Part shown: positions 1 through 10,561 of the stretch, in pieces
How positions within the stretch are numbered: the stretch's first letter is position 1
Layout of the letters: each line of letters opens with the position of its first letter
Assembly (NCBI GenBank): GCA_965153355.1
Contig: OZ231126.1
Span: 112,344,001-112,408,000 of the forward strand
DNA from: Flaccisagitta enflata
Lineage: Eukaryota > Chaetognatha > Sagittoidea > Aphragmophora
Length of the DNA stretch: 64,000 nt
Direction of reading: 5' to 3'
Notes under the pieces: generated by a model
What the model was told of the DNA's origin: nothing
Databases searched by the model: none
What the model saw: only the letters and a program-made list of their open reading frames with translations
Program-made: the position numbers and the translations under genes

Positions 1-105
1 TGGAGTGGGTTTTTTTAGCTGCTCATGAATGACCCAATAATGTGTCTCCATGAACAATAAAAAGAAATTGTTCATAAACAATATCTAAACTTCATTTGAA
101 AAACG
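1..105 (+). repeat. Truncated copy of the TGGAGTGGG foldback family
   Basis: The window opens inside a copy of a dispersed repeat: TGGAGTGGGTTTTTTTAGCT followed by diverged CATGAA/TTCAT stretches. The same start is seen at 40177 and, less exactly, at 39829. The 5' end of this copy lies outside the window. Confidence 0.6.
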
Positions 106-451
106 ATTGCTTTTGGAGAGAAAAAAAAGGAAAGCTTAGAATGAAAAAAAAGAAGAAAATAATGATCTACCACGCGGATCAAAAAAAAAAAAAAGATGGA
201 ATTTTAAATGGCTAATATTGCTAATGAATCTTAAGAAAAGTTGTTAAAATCTTAGACCATTTGAAAGCCTTTTGGAAGTACTTTAATTTGGTGCCAATCT
301 CGTATTTCTATCTTTTTTGGTTAAAAAATGGCACTAGTTTGAATAAAAACATTGCACATTTCAGTTTCGCAACAGCTATGTAAATAAGGCCAAATTACAG
401 CCAATAAGTGCGCCTCGCTTGATTAAGAATTATTGAATGAACATTTTTGAT
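106..451. other. No gene seen; AT-rich spacer
   Basis: AT-rich with A-runs at 121-195. Around 388-422 the sequence AAGGCC...CCAATAAGTGCGCC resembles the start of the AACAAGGCCAA subfamily found at 7910 and 61861; its CCGACC-type tail may be 690-730, with the tetranucleotide array between them. Confidence 0.4.
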
Positions 452-610
452 GAATGAATGAATGAATGAATGAATGAATGAATGAATGAATGAATGAATA
501 AAGGAATGAATGAATGAATGAATGAATGAATGAATGAATGAATGTATGAATGAATGAGTGAATGAATGAATGAATGAGTGAATGAATGATTGAATGAATG
601 AATGAATGAA
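452..610. repeat. (TGAA)n tetranucleotide array
   Basis: About 40 units of GAAT/TGAA with few interruptions. The long frames read as IHSF repeats on the minus strand and are repeat translations, not genes. Confidence 0.95.
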
Positions 611-794
611 AATGAATGTGGTGAAGCATCAGGGGTGAAAGGAATGAAGAAATACGTAAGACTCAGCCATTTTTGCACATTTGAAACATTTGTGTTACCA
701 ATCAACCAACCGACCAATCAACTGACGGACATGACCTCTTATTTATAGCATCTGATTCATGCAGGAAGCATAGCCCAATGAGAACAAAAACAAT

Positions 795-1045
795 AGTCGC
801 AAAAGCGTTACATGGTCAGCGGTACCTGATGCCCCTAAGTTAGTGTATGTGGGAATGAGATTATGAGAGGGGCAGCGGCCCCGGAGGGGCCAATGACATA
901 TGATTCCACAAAGGACAATTTTCTCCGGTTTGAAAAGCTAGGTTGGGGGGCTGAGAGGCCTGATTTTGGGTCTGAAAGGTCTGATTTAGGGTCTGAGAGG
1001 CATGATTTGGGGTATGAAAGGGACTGATTTGGGGGCTCAGGGGTC
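795..1045 (+). repeat. GGGCAGCGGCCCC-family element with a GGTCTGA minisatellite tail
   Basis: It has the family lead-in GGTCAGCGGTACC (812-824), the GC-rich core GGCAGCGGCCCCGG (871-884), then about seven units of a roughly 20-bp minisatellite related to TCTGAGAGGCNTGATTTGGG up to 1040. The right edge touches the gypsy fragment at 1046. Confidence 0.65.
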
Positions 1046-2230
1046 TTCGATGAGGATCCTTCAACAATCTTCTCAAGTGCCTCGTTGACGCCAGCAGCAT
1101 CCCAGCCTCTCAAAAATCAGCATGTCACTGCAGCAACAACTGATGCACATGATGCCACGGTAAAAAGGCCCATTTCAAAGAGTTTAGGCCAGCCAAATTC
1201 GAGTTGTCCCTCAAAACACTCAAAAACGCCTTCAACTGAAGCACTTGACGAGGCGCTGCAGCCAAACCACTTGGAGAAGGGCCCCAAGACTAAGCAGGCA
1301 TCTACATCAACTACAGGGCTAACAAACGCGACCATCCGCGACCCTCTAGCCCCTCCAGTTCTCGAGCAGTGCTTCAACAAAACCGAAAATGTCACCAAAA
1401 CGCCCAAATCTGAACCGCACAGTGGATCACAACAGGGAAAAATGGTGAATAAACTTATCTCGGGCTCTCAGAAGAGTTTGGAGGATTCCAAAGAAGATCA
1501 ATTAGATAGATCTCGACCTGCTGAATCTGCCTACGCTATTTTCGAGAACGTCGCTTCAACCGTTTCGAAGATACAGAGCGTCAAAGCAAAAAATCTTCAG
1601 CATAGCGCGCCAAAAACCGGATTTTTAAGCACAAATTCAGAAAAACCTCAATTTTTACGTGACAAAGGATGCTTGAGTACTGAAAATTCTCGATTTGACA
1701 GTTTGTGCCGGGCTGAAGCCAATGGCGAGGTCCCCAAGCATGAGAAATTTACCGTTTCGGAGATAAAGACTGATGAAGTTGCAAATAAAAAAATTTCCGA
1801 ATTTCAAACAGAAAAACTTAGATTTCTCGGTGACAAAGAATGTCGGAGCTCTGAAAAATTGCATGTGGACAGTTTATGCCGTGCCGAAGCCAACGGTGAT
1901 GTCCGTGTTCACGAGAAATCTACCGTTTCAGCGCCAGAGACCGGCAAAGTTCCAAACCCAAAAATTTCCGAACTTCAAGACGTAATCAACGCAGTTGACC
2001 ATTATGATATTGATATGGAAGAATTGGCACACCAACAGGCACTTGATCCAGATTTTAGGCAACTTCTAAATGACGCCAGGACTGGTTTACAGTTCAGGAA
2101 AATCCTACTCCGTGATTCATACATCTACGTCGATGTCTCAAACTGTCCCGCTAGACCGTTTGTTCCGCTCAATTTTTGAAGGAAGATATTTGATGTCATT
2201 GAAAATTTTAAAGATAAGAAATTTTAGCGA
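1046..2230 (+). pseudogene. Ty3/gypsy pol fragment between RNase H and integrase (left arm of inverted pair)
   Basis: The 1085-2179 frame (364 aa) is open. It is mostly a Ser/Lys/Thr-rich linker with repeated RAEANG-type blocks, then a conserved segment, VDHYDIDMEELAHQQALDPD and ...LLRDSYIYVDVS, typical of the stretch between the gypsy RNase H and the integrase zinc domain. The frame stops right after FVPLNF, where the other arm (minus strand, 4366-3914) reads on through RKKIFDLIENF. There is no integrase, protease or LTR. Homology to the right arm begins at 1046, which is the position where the right arm meets a MITE target duplication (5087-5094). I infer that the arm is a copied fragment of a dead element and not a host gene; the open frame may be chance or a recent copy. 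Confidence 0.75.
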
Positions 2231-2402
2231 GGAAAAATTTTAATAAAAAAAAATTTTAGCAGGAAACAATTTTAACGAGAAAAAATTTTAGCGAGAAAAA
2301 ATTTTAATGAAAAAAATTTTACTAAAAAAAATTTTAACGAAAGAATTCTAACGACAAGGAATTTAGCGAGAAAAATTTTAATAAAAAGAATTTTAGTGAA
2401 AA
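2215..2402 (+). repeat. AAAATTTTAGCGAG short tandem array
   Basis: Degenerate 14-20 bp units (AAAATTTTAGCGAGAA and AAAATTTTAATGAAA). The reverse-complement array lies at 3440-3925, so it belongs to the same inverted structure. Confidence 0.75.
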
Positions 2403-2419
2403 AATCAATCACTTGTGAT

Positions 2420-3100
2420 CCGTTTAGAAATACGACGTCAGCAGCCGACAATGTCAAGAGCCGTTGAGCCGATTGCTGCCGGGTACATTGTTGTCGAGCT
2501 TTGTCCAACTTTGGTCCACCGAAAGCCAAAATAAACATCCTCCTGGATCAAAAAAATTTCAATCACGACTAACCACATGTGTAAACTAGTTCCAGTTCAA
2601 ATTTTAACAAAATCTGTTAACAGCTTCGACAACGACAGCCAAAAATGTTGGGGGCCGTCAAACCAATTGCCGCCGGGTACATCTTTGTCGAGCTTTGTCC
2701 AAATTTGATTGTCTAAAAACCAAAGTTAACATCCTTCGAGATCAACAAAATTTTTATTGTAGCTGCTCTAGGGGTTGAACTAACCCCACTCAAAATTGGA
2801 GCAAAATTCGTCAAGAGGTTCGACAACGACAGCCGAAATTGTCGATGGCCGTTGAGCCGATTTTCGCCTATAACATCAACGTCGAGCTTTGGTCAACTTT
2901 AAACGTCAAAGTAACGGCCTTCACGACCTTCGAGATTGCTGATATCTTTATCAAAGCTGCTCATGGGTGAAATCTACCTCCAGTTGAAATCTCAGCCAAA
3001 TCCGTCAAGAATTACGACAACAGCAGCCAATGACGTCGAAGGCCGTCAAGCCAAATTCCGCCTACAATTTAACACTTTCAGCGCACTGTGGTCCCCGAAT
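2420..3100. repeat. Diverged tandem repeat, period about 190 bp
   Basis: Four similar blocks near 2430, 2625, 2815 and 3005 each contain CGACAACGACAGCC-like, GCCGTTGAGCCGATT-like and GTCGAGCTTTGTCCAA-like segments followed by a less conserved part. The units are too diverged for a young satellite. It forms part of the spacer between the gypsy arms. No ORF is supported. Confidence 0.65.
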
Positions 3101-3439
3101 TAAAAATTTGGGCGCTAACTTAAGAATTTGAATTTTTCGCCCACAGAGGTTATTGGGTATCCTAAAAAACGCTACTTGACAGTAATTGATGTTCCGGATC
3201 AAATGGTTACACCTGCAGGTTTGTAACCGTAACAGTTTTGGAGAAAAAGGGTGATTTAGCATGATATTCAGCGCACAGTGCACCACAAACTGCAAATTCA
3301 GGCGCAAAATAAAAAAAATCTAGAATTCTTGATCTTAAAAAAACCCTGATCTTTAAAGATTCCATAGTTTACAGTTTTTGATATGTCTGATCTAATGGCA
3401 ATATCGGGAACTTAGAACTTACCATTTCTGCAATAAAGA
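3101..3439. other. No gene seen
   Basis: Unique-looking spacer. CAGCGCACTGTGGTCCCCGAATT (3079-3101) and CAGCGCACAGTGCACCACAAA (3270-3290) hint at one more diverged duplication. Nothing else is supported. Confidence 0.4.
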
Positions 3440-3925
3440 AAAACTTAAATTTCTTTTTTGCTAAAATTTTTTCTCGCTAAAATTTTTTTTGCTAAAATTT
3501 TTTTTCGCTAAAATCTTTTTTGCTAAAATTTTTTTTGCTAAAATTTTTTTTTGCTAAAATTTTTTTTGATGATATTTTTGCTGGCTAAAATTTTTTTCTA
3601 TAATTTTTTTTGCTAAAATTCTTTAATAAAATTTTTTCGCCAAATTTCTTTTCGCTAAAATTTTTTCTCGCTGAAATTTTTCTCGCTAAAATGTTTTCAC
3701 CAAAATTTATTTCTGTTAAAATTTTTCTCAATAGAATTTTTGCACTAAAATTTTTTTAATAAGAATTTTTCTCGCTAAAATCCTTACCATTAAAATTTTT
3801 TTGTTCAAATTTTTCTTAGTAAAATTTTTCTAATCAAAATTTTTTCTCGCTAAAATTTTTCTCGTTAAAATTATTTCTTGTTAAAATTTTTTTTTTAAAA
3901 AAAATTTTCCTCGCTAAAATTTCTT
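3440..3925 (-). repeat. GCTAAAATTTTTT short tandem array
   Basis: About 27 units of 16-20 bp (TTTTTTCTCGCTAAAA with variants GTTAAAA and AATAAAA). It is the reverse complement of the array at 2215-2402 but longer, so the two arms differ in array length. Confidence 0.85.
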
Positions 3926-5094
3926 ATTGCTAAAGTTTTCAATGAGGTCAAATATCTTCTTTCGAAAATTGAGCGGAACAAATGGTCTAGCGGGATCGTT
4001 TGAAACATCGACGTAAATGTATGAATCACGGAGTAGGATTTTCCTGAACTGTAAACTAGTCCTGGCGTCGTTTAGAAGTTGCTTAAAATCTGGATCAAGT
4101 GCCTGTTTGTGTGCCAATTCTTCCATATCAATATCATAATGGTCAACTGTGTTGATTACGGCTTTAAGTTTGGAAATTTTTAGGTTTGGAACTTTGCCAG
4201 TCTCTGGCGCTGAAATGGTAGAATTCTCGTGAACACGGACATCACCGTTGGTTTTGGCACGGCATAAACTGTTCACATGCAATTTTTCAAAGCTCCGACA
4301 TTTTTTGTCGCCGAGAAATCTAAGTTTTTTTGTTTGAAGTTGGGAATTTTTTATTTGCAACTTCATCAGTCTTTATCTCCAAAACGGTAAATTTCTCTTG
4401 CTTGGGGACCTCGCCATTGGCTTCAGCCCGGCACAAACTGTCAAATCGAGAATTTTCAGTGCTCAGGCATCCTTTGTCACGTAGAAATTGAGGTTTTTCT
4501 GAATTTGTGCTTAAAAATCTGGTTTTCGGCGCGCTATGCTGAAGATTTTTTGCTTCGACGCTCTGTATCTTCGAAATGGTTGAAGCGACGTTCCCGAAAA
4601 TAGCGTAGGCAGATTCAGCAGGTCGAGATCTATCAAATTGATCTTCTTTTGAATCCTCTGAACGCTTCTGAGAGCCTGAGATAAGTTTATTCGCCATTTT
4701 TCCCTGTTATGATCCACTGTGCGGTTCAGATTTGGGCGTTTTGGTGACATTTTCGGTTTTGTCGAAGCACTGCTCGAGAACGGGAGGGGCTAGAGGGTCG
4801 CGGATGGCCGCGTTTGTTAGCCCTTTAGTTGATGTAGACGCCTGCTTAGTCTTGGGGCCCTTTTCCAAGTGGTTTGGCTGCAGTGCCTCGTCAAGTGCTT
4901 CAGTTGAAGGCGTTTTTGAGTGTTTTGAGGGACAACTCGAATTTGGCTGGCCTAAACTCTTTGAAATGGGCCTTTTTACCGTGGCATCGTGTGCATCAGT
5001 TGTTGCTGCAGTGACATGCTGATTTTTGAGAGGCTGGGATGCTGCTGGCGTCGACGAGGCACTTGAGAAGCTTGTTGAAGGATCCTCATCGAAA
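3914..5094 (-). pseudogene. Ty3/gypsy pol fragment, right arm of inverted pair
   Basis: The minus strand carries the same linker and pre-integrase segment as 1046-2230, but frame changes break it into pieces (4750-4511, 4697-4320 and 4366-3914). The last piece keeps ...DIDMEELAHKQALDPD and runs through PLNFRKKIFDLIENF, the usual approach to the integrase zinc finger, then dissolves into the GCTAAAATTTT array. On its upstream side, at 5094, it is cut by the MITE at 5095-5710; beyond that lies the RNase H part in the same strand and order. This is therefore the 3' part of one decayed element running from 6470 down to 3914. Confidence 0.8.
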
Positions 5095-5710
5095 TACTAT
5101 CTAGGAAATAATTATGGAATCAAAAAGGGTGCGATTTGATCTATCAAACAAATTTGGTTAAAACCACGATACTGATCGCATAAGCACTTCATGTGATATT
5201 TTTGCTAACTGATATCTTCAGTTTTGCAGCTAGGGGGCGGTTGATAAAGACTTTCATACAGATTATTAGGGTTTTGTTCTGCCATCTGTGAGCGTTTATT
5301 GCCAGTTTATCATTTAATGGAGAGTTTACATTGTTTTGCTTGTCATTTCTAAATGGTTTAAGCCACAGAAACCAGATTGCGCTCATCTTGAAGATTTTTT
5401 AATGTAGATAAATTTGCTTTCTTGAAAAAAGTTTTTCGCCTTTCTAGAAGCGGAGATATCTCAAGCAGAAGAAAGCCCTAATTATTGTGTTCTATCATTT
5501 TCACTTTTTTCTACCCATTTTGAAAATGAAAGTTTTCACTCTTTTGCTTGCCATTTCTAAACGGTTTGAGCTACAGAGACCAGATTGAACTCATCTTGAA
5601 GATTTTTTGATGTAGATTAATTTGCTTTTTTGAAAAAGTTATTTAGCATTTTTAGAAGTCAAGATATCTATGGTTGAAGTTGATTCCATAATTATTTCCT
5701 AGGTAGTAGA
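5095..5710. mobile_element. hAT-like non-autonomous element (616 bp) with 8-bp target duplication
   Basis: Terminal inverted repeats of about 29 bp with one mismatch (5095-5123 and 5680-5708; core CTAGGAAATAATTATGG) are flanked by the direct repeat CATCGAAA at 5087-5094 and 5711-5718. Two extra bases (GA) separate the right repeat from its duplication. The inside holds two copies of a block of about 110 bp (5330-5450 and 5545-5655; AACGGTTTGAGCTACAGAGACC-like) and no transposase frame. An 8-bp duplication fits hAT and also Merlin or P elements. Joining the flanks restores the pol frame (KKELADF to DEDPST), which supports the boundaries. It resembles the element at 22424. Confidence 0.8.
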
Positions 5711-5718
5711 CATCGAAA

Positions 5719-6470
5719 TCAGCCAATTCTTTTTTTATATCAGCAAACATTTTCTCTGCTTCTCTTGAATGTTGTCGGAGGCGACTGGGGACGCAAAGGT
5801 GACTTTGCGTTGACAAGAGGCTGGAGGATCTGCGGCGGATGCAGTTCTTGAAGGCTGCGAGATTGATGAGATGGTTGGTTGACTTTGGATTGGTTTCAAA
5901 TGATGGCAGAAACAAACTGATGAGATTGTAGCTGAACTTTGCAACATGTCCAAACGTTGCAAGGAGACATGACGGTCATTGGCAACTGACGAGATGTTGG
6001 AGACAGATGCTGCTGCTTTGTTGGAGAGGATCCCATTTGGCCTTGAGAGTGCATCCGCCACAAAGTTACTTTTACCCTCTAGATAGCGTATATCAGTAGT
6101 AAATTTGGCTATCTCTGACAACTGATTTGTTTGCCTTGCTGTTGGTGCGTCAGTTTTCTTGTGGATTGAAGGCACCAAGCTTTGGTGGTCAGTATAAAGA
6201 GTAAAAGGGCGGCCTTCCACCATGTGTTTAAAATGTCGTATGGCCTTGTGAGCAGCATTAAGCTCTCTGTTGTAAGGACACCAGTCTTGTTGAGTGTCTG
6301 ATAGCTTTTTGGACCAAAAGGCCAACGGTTCCCATCCATGAGGGCCTCTCTGCTCAATGATAGCTCCCATCGCGACATCTGAAGCATCTGTTGTGATGGC
6401 AAGTAGGAGATTGGGTACATCAAGTGGGACATCCTAAAGAAAGCGGTTCTCATCCAACATCCATCCATTA
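5719..6470 (-). pseudogene. Ty3/gypsy RNase H domain relic
   Basis: On the minus strand, 6430-6370 reads LAITTDASDVAMGAII and continues through WEPLAFWSKKL, YNRELNAAHKAI, FTLYTDHQSLV and YLEGKSNFVADALSRP, the diagnostic run of the RNase H domain at the end of gypsy-type reverse transcriptase. Just upstream a stop interrupts ...DENRFL before DVPLDVPN. After VADALSRP the frame moves (SDNIQEKQ ends at 5735, while the true continuation EKMFADIKKELADF is in another frame). The polymerase palm is not present. It is a dead copy, continuous with 5094-3914 apart from the MITE. Confidence 0.88.
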
Positions 6471-6562
6471 AGGATTACCATCAAAGCATTTGTACCCTGT
6501 GATGATCAAGTCAAGTTTTGTGAATGTTGCCAAACAAAGGGCGCTTTGTCGACTTCCATTTG

Positions 6563-6782
6563 AACAAGGCCGGATACACGGCTACTGAAGTCGCGTTTGG
6601 GTGGGCAGGGGCCGTATTTTAGGTCACTAGACAATGTGGACAGGAGCAGTGAGGTCCAAGAAATAAAATCATAAAGAAAAGTTAAGTGTGACCGACCAAC
6701 CAACCAACCTACCAACCGACTGACCGACCGACCAACCAACCGACGGACAAAGCGGGTTGTAGAGTCCCGTGCACGCAACTAG
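6563..6782 (-). mobile_element. HINE-type short element, subfamily A (reference description)
   Basis: It begins AACAAGGCCGGATACACGGC, has a GGGTGGGCAGGGGCCGTA block, a T/A-rich middle (GTTAAGTGTGACC), a core of CCGACCAACC tetranucleotides, then GACGGACAAAGCGGGTTGTAGAG and a terminal hairpin GTCCCGTGCACGCAAC followed by CTAG. The same plan recurs about 30 times in both orientations with subfamilies: A (CACACTTTACTTTTT middle), B (CACATTTTTGAATTCCGAGC middle), C (TTTTCGACTCGTGTCCACGG middle), D (AAGTCATTTTAAGTCA middle), E (begins AACAAGTGACG), F (begins AACAAGGCCAA). A 3' hairpin followed by CTRR is what Helitron-class elements have; tetranucleotide cores are known in dipteran mini-me and bivalve pearl elements. 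Class assignment is inference; no coding capacity. Strand is that of the AACAAGG-to-CTRR reading. Confidence 0.75.
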
Positions 6783-6909
6783 AATTTCTTCAAGGGCCAG
6801 CATCCTTTGCAGATGCATTTGACGACTCACTGGAGGCTTTATACAACACAGTCATTCACAAAGAACCATCCATACCCAAACTGCACCACGTAATCTGAGG
6901 TGAGATTAA
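6783..6909 (+). other. Possible short coding remnant ending at a donor-like site
   Basis: One frame reads LQGPASFADAFDDSLEALYN and continues to KLHHVI before a stop at 6896. This composition is coding-like, but I do not recognise a family. CTGAG/GTGAGA at 6900 looks like a splice donor and TTTTTCTATTACAG at 7243-7256 like its acceptor, with a minisatellite between. The start is lost in the preceding short element. Confidence 0.25.
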
Positions 6910-7235
6910 AACCCGGGGTATATTTGGGTATGCTTGGGTACGCTCGGGTATTGCTCTGGTATTGCTTTTGTATTGCTTTGGTATTGCTTTGGTATTGCTC
7001 GGGTATTGCTAGGGTATTGCTTTGGTATTGCTTTGGTATTGCTAGGGTATTGCTTTGGTATTGCTCGGGTATTGCTAGGGTATTGCTTTGGTATTGCTTG
7101 AGTATGCTTGGGTATCGCTTGGGTATGCTCGGGTATTGCTCAGGTATTGCTTGGGTTTTGCTCGGTTATTGCTCGGGTATTGCAAGGGTATTCCTTGGGT
7201 ATGCTCGGATATGCTCGGATATTGCTCGGGTATTA
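6910..7235 (+). repeat. GGTATTGCTC minisatellite
   Basis: About 30 units of 10-11 bp (GGGTATTGCTC, TTGGTATTGCT and later GGGTATGCTC). It reads as cyclic LLWYCFGIARV peptides, not a gene. It is bracketed by inverted GTAATCTGAGGTGAGATTAA (6890-6909) and TTAATCTCAC...CAGATTACC (7232-7264). Confidence 0.85.
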
Positions 7236-7256
7236 ATCTCACATTTTTCTATTACA

Positions 7257-7769
7257 GATTACCAGGTGAACTGGGACCTACCCATGGCGAGTAGAAGTGA
7301 GAAACTGCGTTTAAAAATTCTATATCAGTCATCTCCGTTGAAAATATGCAAACAACCGACTGACCGACTTACCAACCAACCAACTGACAAAGTGGGGTTG
7401 CTTGGGGTTGCTTGGGGTTGCTCGGGGTTGGCTCAAAGGCTCGTTTTCTCAGGTCAGAGATATTATGATTGTTAGAAATGATATACTTTTAAGCTAGAAA
7501 AACTAAGAAAAGACCCTGATTCTATTCTTTTTATATCCGGTATTACAATGATCTACGATCGTTTCTCGCCTTGTTAGTATTTTCGTTCATAGCCTGATAA
7601 ATGGTTATATCGCTCGATTCTTCATCGAGTTTTTAGAGCAGGATTGTTTCTTAAACTGCTACGTCATTGCTTTCTATGGTACAGCTAGTCCTTTCTTAGA
7701 TGGTGGTCGAATATGTTTCGGTTGGTTGGTTGGTCGGTTGGTCAAGTAAACAACTCATTCCCAAATCTG
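7257..7769. other. No gene seen
   Basis: It holds a degenerate CCGACTGACCGACTTACCAACC stretch (7358-7382), four short GGGGTTGCTT units (7393-7425), then unique sequence. Confidence 0.4.
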
Positions 7770-7774
7770 AGGCT

Positions 7775-7848
7775 CTTTCATTCATTCATTCATTCATTCA
7801 TTCATTCATTCCTTCATTCATTCATTCATTCATTCATTCATTCATTCC
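7775..7848. repeat. (ATTC)n array
   Basis: About 18 units of CATT with single interruptions. Confidence 0.95.
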
Positions 7849-7909
7849 AAGCAAAATCGATTGTCATTCGCGCTCGATCTAGGCTGAAAAGATAGGCAAT
7901 TTCCATAAG

Positions 7910-8034
7910 AACAAGGCCAAGTTGGCCAATAAGGTGCGACGTGTGGATTGTCGAACGAATGCATTACCTGACCAACAGACCACCAGACCAACGGAGACAG
8001 CCAGTTATAGAGGTGCTTTGTCGCACCTAAAAAG
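7910..8034 (-). mobile_element. HINE-type element, subfamily F
   Basis: It begins AACAAGGCCAAGTTGGCCAA, has GGTGCGACGTGTGGAT, a CCAACAGACC core, and ends GGTGCTTTGTCGCACCTAAAAA. The end is a GTGCG/CGCAC-type hairpin followed by CTAA. A second copy lies at 61861. Confidence 0.65.
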
Positions 8035-8067
8035 AAAAAGAACGAAGAAGGAAAGATGGAAATTGAA

Positions 8068-8085
8068 GAGAAAAAAAAGAAAGAT

Positions 8086-8140
<55 letters not shown>

Positions 8141-8144
8141 GGGA

Positions 8145-8184
<40 letters not shown>

Positions 8185-8187
8185 GAA

Positions 8188-8248
<61 letters not shown>

Positions 8249-8276
8249 AAAAAAAAGAAAGAATGAATGAATGAAT
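8068..8276. repeat. (GAAA)n array
   Basis: About 50 GAAA units with a few G interruptions, passing into (GAAT)n at 8260-8276. Confidence 0.95.
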
Positions 8277-8525
8277 GAAGAAAGGATAAGACGGCAATTT
8301 TTTGAAGGAAAATCAAGTGTTTCACCATACTTTTTGCATCAGTATCAGGATAATGATGATCCTCAAATGCTTTAGGAAGACAAATTGTCTCTAAAGACAC
8401 TTGATGTATACATTTTTATCATATTTGGACCTCAAAAGTAATTTCAACTATGCAATTCACCTGGAAATAGTCAAGAGAATCAAGGATTTTTATAAAATCT
8501 TGATTACATTTTTCTATTCTTGCTT
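8277..8525. other. No gene seen
   Basis: Unique AT-rich sequence; the open frame at 8401-8583 runs into the hairpin element and has no recognisable motif. Confidence 0.4.
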
Positions 8526-8670
8526 GCGGTTGAAATTACATTACTCTCTAACGAAAGGAAATTTTGCATTTCCAAAAACATAGTTCTCTCTGTAAATGAT
8601 TTTTAAGGAGAACTATGTTTTTCATTTTTTCATTTTTTCATTTTCTATGCAAATTTATAATTTCAACCGC
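8526..8670. mobile_element. Hairpin MITE, 145 bp
   Basis: The left part starts GCGGTTGAAATTA and the right part ends TAATTTCAACCGC. The inner stem AAAACATAGTTCTC pairs with GAGAACTATGTTTT, so nearly the whole element can fold back on itself. A related element with the same GCATAGAAAATG inner motif is at 44214. Confidence 0.7.
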
Positions 8671-8930
8671 CCCTTGGTCACTGACCAAAAATGAAATTCT
8701 TAGTAATTTGCAGTAAATTTTCCTCATCAATTTTATCCAAATTAGGTTCTTTTTTGTTGATAAGTGCAAAGCATGCAAAAAAATATCTATTGTGACTTAT
8801 TTCAATGATTATTTTATTATAATCATTCAGTTTTACAGATTTTCATTTCTTAATTTTGGCCCCCAATGAAACACAAATGTTGCCTTCGGAAGAACACTGT
8901 CATAAGGAAGACCGGAAGAAATAGAAAAAG
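8671..8930. other. No gene seen
   Basis: AT-rich unique sequence without a supported feature. Confidence 0.4.
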
Positions 8931-9583
<653 letters not shown>

Positions 9584-9770
9584 CTTCAATTTAGTCCTTG
9601 TTAGCATCATCGTTTTCATTAACATCGTCGATAATGCCATCTTCATCGTCTCTTTCTTTTTTTCTTTCTTTCTTTCCTTCTTTCTTTTTTTTTCTTTCTT
9701 TTTTTCTTTTTTTATTCTGTCTTTCTCTCTTTTTAACATTTACTATCTCCTTCTTAATTTCATTCAGTCA

Positions 9771-9977
9771 TTTTTAGTTGCGTGCTACGCGACTCTACAT
9801 CCCGCTATCTCGGTCCGTTGGTCGGTCGGTCGTCGGTCGGTTGGTCCCCTTTTTACCTTTTCAGCGTTTTTTAGCTTTTTGAGCATACGACTCCTGCCCA
9901 GATGCCCTGGTGACCTTCTCCAGCACTGCTCCTGCCCACCCGCACGCAACTAGGGTAGCCGTGTATCCGGCCTTGTC
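9771..9977 (+). mobile_element. HINE-type element, subfamily A (reverse reading)
   Basis: It starts TTTTTAGTTGCGTGCTACGCGAC, holds a GGTCGGTCGGTC core, CACTGCTCCTGCCCACCCGC and ends TGTATCCGGCCTTGT. In the hairpin one arm reads GTTGCG and the other CGCGAC, an uncompensated change. Confidence 0.8.
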
Positions 9978-10017
9978 ATTCTTCAATTCATTCTTTTTTT
10001 CTTTCTTTTCTTTTTCG

Positions 10018-10225
10018 TTTTGGACACGCAACTCTATAAGAAGCTTTGTCCATTTGTCCATCCGTCCATCTATTGGTCTGTGTGACCGTTGGTCCGTCCG
10101 TCCGTCTGTCGGACTGTCAGCACGAGTTGAAAATTGAGAAAATAAGTGTTTTAGAACATTTTTAGTTATGCATTTCCGCCCCAGCCCACCTGTCTGCAAC
10201 TGGTGGCCGTGTATCCGGCCTTGTT
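10018..10225 (+). mobile_element. HINE-type element, subfamily C (reverse reading)
   Basis: GGACACGCAACTCTATAAGAAGC, a GTCC/GTCT core, GCACGAGTTGAAAATTG, then CCGTGTATCCGGCCTTGTT. The outer arm of the hairpin is worn away (TTTTCGTTTTGGACACGCAAC). Confidence 0.75.
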
Positions 10226-10275
10226 CTCTCTTTTCTTGTTTCCTTGCTTCATTCTAGCTTAGTATTGTTCTTTTT

Positions 10276-10560
10276 GGGCAGCGGCCCCGAAGGAGACGAA
10301 GTCCTGTAGAACACAGGGGACTTTTGTTCGTTCGTTCGTTTGTCCGTTTTTCCGTTCATCCCCCCTAGGCTCTCTCAGGCCTGAAATCTGCCCTCTTAGG
10401 CCTAAAATCTGCCTTCTCAGGCCTGAAATCTGCCCTCTCAGGCCTTGAATCTGCCTTCTCAGGCCTGAAATTTATCCTTTCAGGCCTGAAACCTGTCCTC
10501 TCAGGCCTTGAATCTGCCTTCTCAGCCCTGAAATCTGCCCTTTCAGATTCAAGGCCTAAT
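10276..10560 (+). repeat. GGGCAGCGGCCCC element with TCAGGCCTGAAATCTGCC minisatellite
   Basis: The end sequence GGGCAGCGGCCCCGAAGGAG and CCTGTAGAACACAGGGGACT (10276-10322) is followed by TTCG units and then about eight 20-bp units of TCAGGCCTGAAATCTGCCCT (10362-10550). Confidence 0.8.
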
Positions 10561-10561
10561 A

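Noticed and set aside
423-717. IHSF-repeat proteins, and similar LSFF, KKER, CVCV, LSLS, TTTT frames across the window
   Set aside because: They are translations of (ATTC)n, (CTTT)n, (GT)n, (CT)n and (AAC)n arrays; no domain, no conserved start and no gene structure.
1085-2179. Intact host gene of 364 codons
   Set aside because: The inverted copy at 3914-5094 and the RNase H part next to it show that it is a retrotransposon pol linker; the openness is not evidence of function.
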